NCBI GenBank assembly: GCA_029817715.1
Contig: JARUPY010000290.1
Location: 2,914,001 to 2,978,000, forward strand
Direction of reading: 5' to 3'
DNA: 64,000 bases
Source of the DNA: Melastoma dodecandrum
Taxonomy: Eukaryota > Streptophyta > Magnoliopsida > Myrtales > Melastomataceae
Shown: positions 59,142 to 64,000 of the stretch, piece after piece
Layout of the letters: the number at the start of each line of letters is the position of its first letter
How positions within the stretch are numbered: the first letter of the stretch is position 1
Program-made: the position numbers and the translations under genes
Notes under the pieces: generated by a model
Seen by the model: the letters and a program-made list of their open reading frames with translations, nothing else
The model's database searches: none
What the model was told of the DNA's origin: nothing

Positions 59142-59870
59142 AACATCTATAAGCAACCACCGGCACTCCTCAGTCTCTTTCCTTGGCCTGCAACAGATTC
59201 GTCTCCCACGGCTGAATCCTCCACCCACAATAATAACAGTGACAGTTGTGGTGGAGGAGGCAACTGAGTTGTACCCCACTGCGGAGGAGGAACATCACCT
59301 GCATTCAGAAGAAAGAAAAAATGTTAGGAAGTACAAAAGGATAAAAAAGTAAAAACACAAAAATAAAATACCAGTGGACACTTCCATCACGACGGAGATC
59401 AAGCGGAGGCCCCTGCGGCGTTGGACAGAGAGTGGGATGGCATCGGCAGAGGAGGGGGGGAAGAGAGACAGAATGAGATAAAAGGCGAGGAACCTAGCAT
59501 TGATCTCGATCGGTTGGATCTTTGGAGGCATGATCGTTCAACCCCAGAAAACAAAAGCACTCGACGTAAGGGTTGCATTCTATCGTATAGAAAATAAAGA
59601 AGACGGACAACATAAAGTTAAGCATAAAGTGCTATTATTGGCAAAAATCCTGGTCTTCGCTCCCTGTCCCTGGATCAATGACTAACGGACGAGGAGAACT
59701 CGACATGAAAGCTTTTGAAGGCCTTGGGAACAAGGAGGGGACGGATGAAAAGACACCAAGGTTGGTTCTCTTGAAACTCGATATACCTGCTCCCAATCTT
59801 TTTGGCTTTTTTTGGGCGGTGCCATCCTTTCCTCTGTCGCTCGCTCCGTAGGACAATCACTCTGCTCACG
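59142..59870 (-). CDS. Possible small gene or gene remnant, unrecognised
   Basis: Minus-strand frames 59635-59856 (basic start, then FMSSSPRPLVIDPGTGSEDQ) and 59295-59531 (ARFLAFYLILSLFPPSSADA, then IPLSVQRRRGLRLISVVMEV) look protein-like. The second has a plausible donor at VSTG, and an AG acceptor before DVPPPQWGTTQLPPPPQL near 59300-59200. I do not recognise a family; the SSADA segment resembles a thylakoid or secretory cleavage region. No continuous model was achieved. Confidence 0.25.
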
Positions 59871-59899
59871 GGGCTAGGATATAGTCAGTGTGTCGCGAT

Positions 59900-62000
59900 T
59901 GGCTTCTCTCTTTTGGCTGTCGATTGAATGCAATTTGACCCTCGTTCTCGATTTATTTGAATTCCATTCATATATTCTGAGTTTGTTTTTTTTTTTTTAA
60001 CTTTGGTCTTCTGAGCACTCTAAGTCTCCTTTCTCACGGAAAATTGATTTTAATTTTTATATAGAAAAAAACAAATGCATTCACATAACTTACAAAACAA
60101 ATGGTTTATAAAATTTTTCTAAGAAATCATAATTCTTGAAAGCCCGTCCTTCAAAAAAGTTGTTGCCACGGTCGATCTATCACCGCCCGCCTGCACATGA
60201 AATGTTCTTTTAATTTTAAGAAACAATTTGATTATTGTCCCAGTGTACTCCTCTTGGTTTTTTTTTCTTTTCTCATTTTTATTTCAAAAGGTGGTAATGA
60301 TGTTTGTTTTAGTTACACCAAGGGTTTATATATGGTTGTGACCCTTCATTTAACGGCTAGCTTTTAGGTGTAGGGGAACCCCGACCATGATTTTTAACAT
60401 GGTAACAGAACCGGATTAGTCCCGTCGGACAAAGATTCCGAACGAGGATACCCCACCCCCAGACAAAGATCCAATGTCGGATTAGGGGGAGGTGTTGGGA
60501 AAATAATTTCACATTGCCTAGAAAATGCATGGGCCAAGGATTTATATATGGTTGGGACCATTCACTTAATGGCTAGCGTTTACGTGAAGGGTAACCCCAA
60601 CATGATTTCTAGCATTGGATTATTCTGGACTTTCAATGCGAGCTGATTTGAGGGGGGGGTTTGTCTACAAAAAAGAGAGACTCATCGTGTCGTGCATGTG
60701 AACATTTAATTCCTTCCACCTTACATTTTCATTCCCCTACTATAAAATCGGTCCCTAGGACCCAACACAGAAAAAAGAGGTAATCAGAACAAATTTATTT
60801 TAGGGCAGATGGAACTACCTGCCCATCCCCCACTTCAACCCAACTCATTAAATTTTGGGGATATATTTTAAGCTACTCACCGCTATTCACCACACCCTAT
60901 TTGATATAGCATTAATAGCTCTACGTCTCGAGGTAGGAATCCTATCGAATGCTTTTCTTGTTGGAGGGGCGACCGTCTGAACTACCAAAAGAAAAAAACA
61001 CGAACAGGGAAAAGAGAAAAGCAATCTGTCGAAACTTAATAAAAAAAGGTGGACTTAATTTAAAATTAAAATAAAAAATAAAAAAGTATTTTTTTTAACC
61101 TTGGATTACAAATATTTGATTTTGCTAGTCCTACTAGGACGAGGATCGAATTTTCAATTATTGTAATAAATATATTACAATAGCCATTATTACTTTAATG
61201 GAAACAACTGGGAGCGAAAAAGTACTCACTATCCGGCCTATTATAGTTTGTCGCGAGATTTGGAGTTTGACTGATTGAAGTTTGGTTGTCGATTGAATGC
61301 ACTCGAAAAAGTACTCCCTATCCGATTCCTACGACCCAACACAAAAAAAGAAAGAGGTTTCTTCTTATGCCACGTGTCGAATCATTAATGACGTCGAATC
61401 TTAAAATAATAATAATAAAAAGATCATCGCCAGTCTTTTCTGGTTGGAGGGGCGACCGTCTGGACTACCAAAGAAAAAAGCACGAACAGGAAAAGAAGTA
61501 CGTCAAATCATGAAAATGGAAAGAAAATGACTTTAATGAGGGTAAAAAGTGGGGGTGTGGCTATCTCTCTCCCAGTTGGGGAAAGGTGGCATTGTGATTT
61601 TAATGGAAACACCTGCTACATGTGTCTCCTCTTAACCCTCCCAAACCCTTTTTAGGTCGGCCCTATTAACTCCTCCCATTATTATATTAAAAAAAAACAA
61701 ATAATGGAATATATATTTATGCACGGGAGGGGACGCGCACCCTTCTAACAACCTCACTGCTCCACATACAACTTTCCTTTTCTATAATATTCTTTAGTTG
61801 TTATGGGCCTAAGCCTCTTTTACTCAACCTCCTTAATTACGCAAGCCCCATCTCCCTTCAGGCCCTTCACATCTCCAAGTCCACTGGCCTCTTCTTCAAC
61901 TTCTTCCTGCTCAACCATTACACTGCAGTGGAGCTTCTTCAACTGTTGATAGCTTAATCGCACAAACCTTCTCGTCCGTTCGATCTAAGCAACGACGACG
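59900..62000. other. Intergenic with local duplications
   Basis: A unit with GGTTTATATATGGTTG, ACTTAATGGCTAGC-type sequence and AACCCCAACATGATTTCTAG occurs twice, about 60316-60407 and 60532-60617. A second pair, about 60750-61020 and 61325-61500, shares GGAGGGGCGACCGTCTG, ACTACCAAA and CACGAACAGG. No gene is recognised. A short frame near 61800-61950 (LLNLLNYASPISLQALHISK) looks protein-like but has no start or partner. Confidence 0.5.
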
Positions 62001-62586
62001 TCGTCCAGGACAAAACAACCTGGTCTAAGCAAACGGAACACCATTGCCGGCAGTTTCTAGAAAAACTCACAATTTCGGAGATGCGGCGGCCGGGATGGAT
62101 CGGACCGACGGCGGAACAACGAGGGACGACGCCCCAAGGGGAATGGGGGATGATCTGGGCTAGCGCGCCTCACACTGGTTCGCCCGTGCGGATCGTGCTG
62201 GGCCAAATACGGGCTTGGAAATTAGACCTTGTCGTTACAGGAGCGATCCCGGGATTCATCGCGGTTGCGACGGGGCGGGACTAAACATGTAGAAGGCTTG
62301 CTGGCCTGATGTTGCTTTGATTCGCCGGCTGTTAAGAGGAATTACTGGTTGTAGACATAAAAAATTTGTCATCATAATATGGGCTACCTATCAAGCCTAA
62401 TATCCAATTTTTATGAACTATATAAACGGGCCATGAAATCATATCCATGAAAATGATGCCACCCCATCCAAACAAAGTATTTTGGGCCAAAACAAAGCCC
62501 AAATTCAAGCCCGGCCCATAGCCCGGTCCACGAGAAGTTACCTATAAGATATGTCCAACTTCCTAATTTAAACCGGCCTTGGAACC
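62001..62586. other. GC-rich patch, then sequence upstream of a TATA box
   Basis: 62080-62283 is an open, GC-rich frame without a recognised domain. 62284-62586 is non-coding and leads into the TATA box at 62587. It may be the upstream (U3) part of a degenerate LTR. Confidence 0.4.
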
Positions 62587-62597
62587 CTATAAATAGA
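62587..62597 (+). promoter_or_regulatory. TATA box of an LTR-like or gene promoter
   Basis: CCTATAAATAGAGGCC is a strong plant TATA context, followed by CCATTCATTCACAACACACC and a CT-rich leader, the usual look of a transcription start region in plant LTRs. The GC-rich repeats start about 120 bases downstream. Confidence 0.6.
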
Positions 62598-62709
62598 GGC
62601 CTCCCCATTCATTCACAACACACCTCTCACACACAAAATTCTCTCTTCTCTCTTATTCTCTTAAGCCCCATTGGGTTATAAATAGATTCTAGTTATTTTT
62701 TAAGACTCC

Positions 62710-63500
62710 TCAGTGGGTGGTGCAGCGAGAAGAAGGCCCTTATGTGGGTGGAGCGGCGAAGGCCCCTCTAGGGGTTCTCCGAAGGCCTCTTTGCGGGTGT
62801 TGCGGCGAAGGCTCCTCGATGGGTGGTGGTGCGGCGAAGGCCCTTCTAGCGAGTTCTCTGAAGGTCCCTCTACGGGTGGTGCGGCAAAGGCTCCTCGGCG
62901 GGTGGTGCGGCGGCGAAGGACCCCTCTATGGGGACGGGTGGTGGTGCGGCGACGACACCTCGGCGGGTGGTGGTGTGGCGACGATCCCTCTAACGGGTTT
63001 TCTGAAGGTCCCTCCGCGGGTGGTGCAGCGAAGGTTCCTCGGCGGGTGGTGCGGCGGCAAAGGCTCCTCTAGCGGGTTCTCCGAAGGCCCCTCTGTGGGT
63101 GGCGCAGCGAAATCCCCTTGGCGGGTGGTGTGGCGACAACAGCCCCTCTAGCGGGTATATCTCCGAAGGCCCCTCTGGGGAGTTTATCTCCAAAGGCCCC
63201 TCCGGGGAGTTTATCTCCGATGGCCCCTATTGCGGGTTTATCATTGAAAGCCCATCTTGCGAGTTTATCTTCCAAGGCCCCTCTTGTGAGTATATCTCCT
63301 AAGGCCCCTTTTGCGGGTTTATCTCCAAAGGCCCCTTTACGGGTGGTGTGGTGACGAAGGCCCCTCTAATGGGTTTATCTCCGAAGGCCACTGTAGGTAT
63401 ATCTTCGAAGAATTCAGAGCGGGTTTATCTCCGAAGGCTTTATAACGGGTTTATCTTCGAAGGCCCCCCTTGCGAGTTTATCTTTGAAGGCCCCACAGCA
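62710..63500 (+). repeat. GC-rich tandem repeats (about 48 bp, then 27 bp units)
   Basis: 62710-63150 is built of units containing GGGTGGTGCGGCGAAGGCCC and CTCTAGCGGGTTCTCCGAAG in irregular order. 63150-63345 changes to a regular 27-bp unit (TTTATCTCCGAAGGCCCCTC-like), which translates as nine-residue repeats (GSLSPKAPP, GSLSPMAPI, AGLSLKAHL, ASLSSKAPL). Diverged units continue to about 63500. Several frames are open only because unit lengths are multiples of three. Confidence 0.85.
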
Positions 63501-63861
63501 GGACGACGAGATTCTCGCAGTGGTATATTATCCTTAGAGTTACATTTTCCCAACGGTCATGTTCTACACACAACAATATTTTTTCCAAGTGATATTCTTG
63601 GATATTATATTATTCGACGACGGCTATATCCCTCTGTCGACAACATCAAACAACAATACACTACACACAGAGGTGAAGAAAAGACTCTTAAAGTGGGAAA
63701 ATGTTAGAAATTTATTATTTGGGCTTCCATTAATTGTTTATTTTTAGTTTACTTTTATTTTATTTTATTTTAGGTTATTAAAGCATATTTTATGAAAACG
63801 GGTTGTGACATAAGACAATGCATGAAATCCCATTAAAGTATCGTGATCACTAAAGTTGATG
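63501..63861. other. Downstream of GC-rich repeats, possible LTR remainder
   Basis: GGACGACGAGATTCTCGCAG near 63503, then ACACACAACAATA and TTTATTTTATTTTAGG runs. The pattern resembles the R-U5 part of plant LTRs, but no second LTR, primer site or coding region is present in the window. Confidence 0.35.
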
Positions 63862-63990
63862 GGATATGTGCATCTCGTTTATTTAATGTGGCTTACAGTT
63901 GGGTATAAGCTATTTTATAACCTATAGGATATGTGCATATCGTTTGTTTAATGTGGCTTACGGTTAGGTGTAGGCTATTTTATAACATAT
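63862..63990. repeat. 65-bp tandem duplication at the window edge
   Basis: GGATATGTGCATCTCGTTTA at 63862 and GGATATGTGCATATCGTTTG at 63927 start two units that both continue with TTTAATGTGGCTTAC, then GTATAAGC/GTGTAGGC and TATTTTATAAC. About 90% alike. Confidence 0.85.
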
Positions 63991-64000
63991 GATCCATTGA

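Noticed and set aside
62713..63354. Several overlapping repeat-encoded ORFs
   Set aside because: All arise from repeat units of multiples of three; more than one frame on both strands is open, with no evidence of translation.

Overview
This is plant nuclear DNA, most likely from a eudicot. The evidence is spliced genes with GT-AG and some GC-AG introns, long AT-rich intergenic stretches full of decayed repeats, an LTR retrotransposon with clean target-site duplications, a tRNA-type SINE, and recognisable plant-only families (agenet/DUF724, neprosin, CslA, DUF7054, a TIC100-like tail). No bacterial operon, CRISPR array or organelle insert was seen. The species cannot be fixed from the sequence.

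Layout. 0-16.2 kb: an agenet/DUF724-type gene carrying frameshifts is split by a 12.8 kb LTR retrotransposon (2394-15211, minus orientation, target duplication CCCAT on both sides). The LTRs are about 3.6 kb each and nearly identical. The 5.7 kb interior has no gag or pol, so the element is non-autonomous. The tRNA-Arg-type primer site and the polypurine tract both give the minus orientation and suggest a Tat/Ogre relative. 16.2-18.6 kb: a dispersed 1 kb repeat and a broken proline-rich membrane-protein gene. 18.6-23.7 kb: two partial copies, in opposite orientation, of a diflavin reductase gene (ATR3/TAH18 family) around an intact DUF7054 gene, with a MULE-type MITE inserted. 23.7-38.2 kb: gene-poor AT-rich DNA with dispersed repeats and one SINE. 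38.2-45.7 kb: an intact five-exon neprosin-family gene, two partial duplicates of its last exon and 3' flank, and a 5'-truncated CslA gene joined to the second duplicate. 47.4-53.3 kb: a full-length but multiply disabled ATR3/TAH18 gene and the second DUF7054 copy; this is the parental-type locus for the 18.6-23.7 kb duplicates. 53.9-55.4 kb: the C-terminal part of a TIC100-like gene. 55.4-64 kb: AT-rich intergenic DNA, a 128-codon hypothetical ORF, a DUF4535-like terminal exon, and GC-rich tandem repeats downstream of a TATA box, probably part of a degenerate LTR.

Only the neprosin gene and the two DUF7054 copies look intact. The rest is a mosaic of truncated, frameshifted or rearranged gene pieces. 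There is no operon-like cooperation between genes. The most testable functional idea is that the inverted ATR3 copies at 18.6-23.7 kb could produce a hairpin transcript and small RNAs against ATR3/TAH18 genes. All calls come from reading the sequence and from memory of protein families; no search was run.
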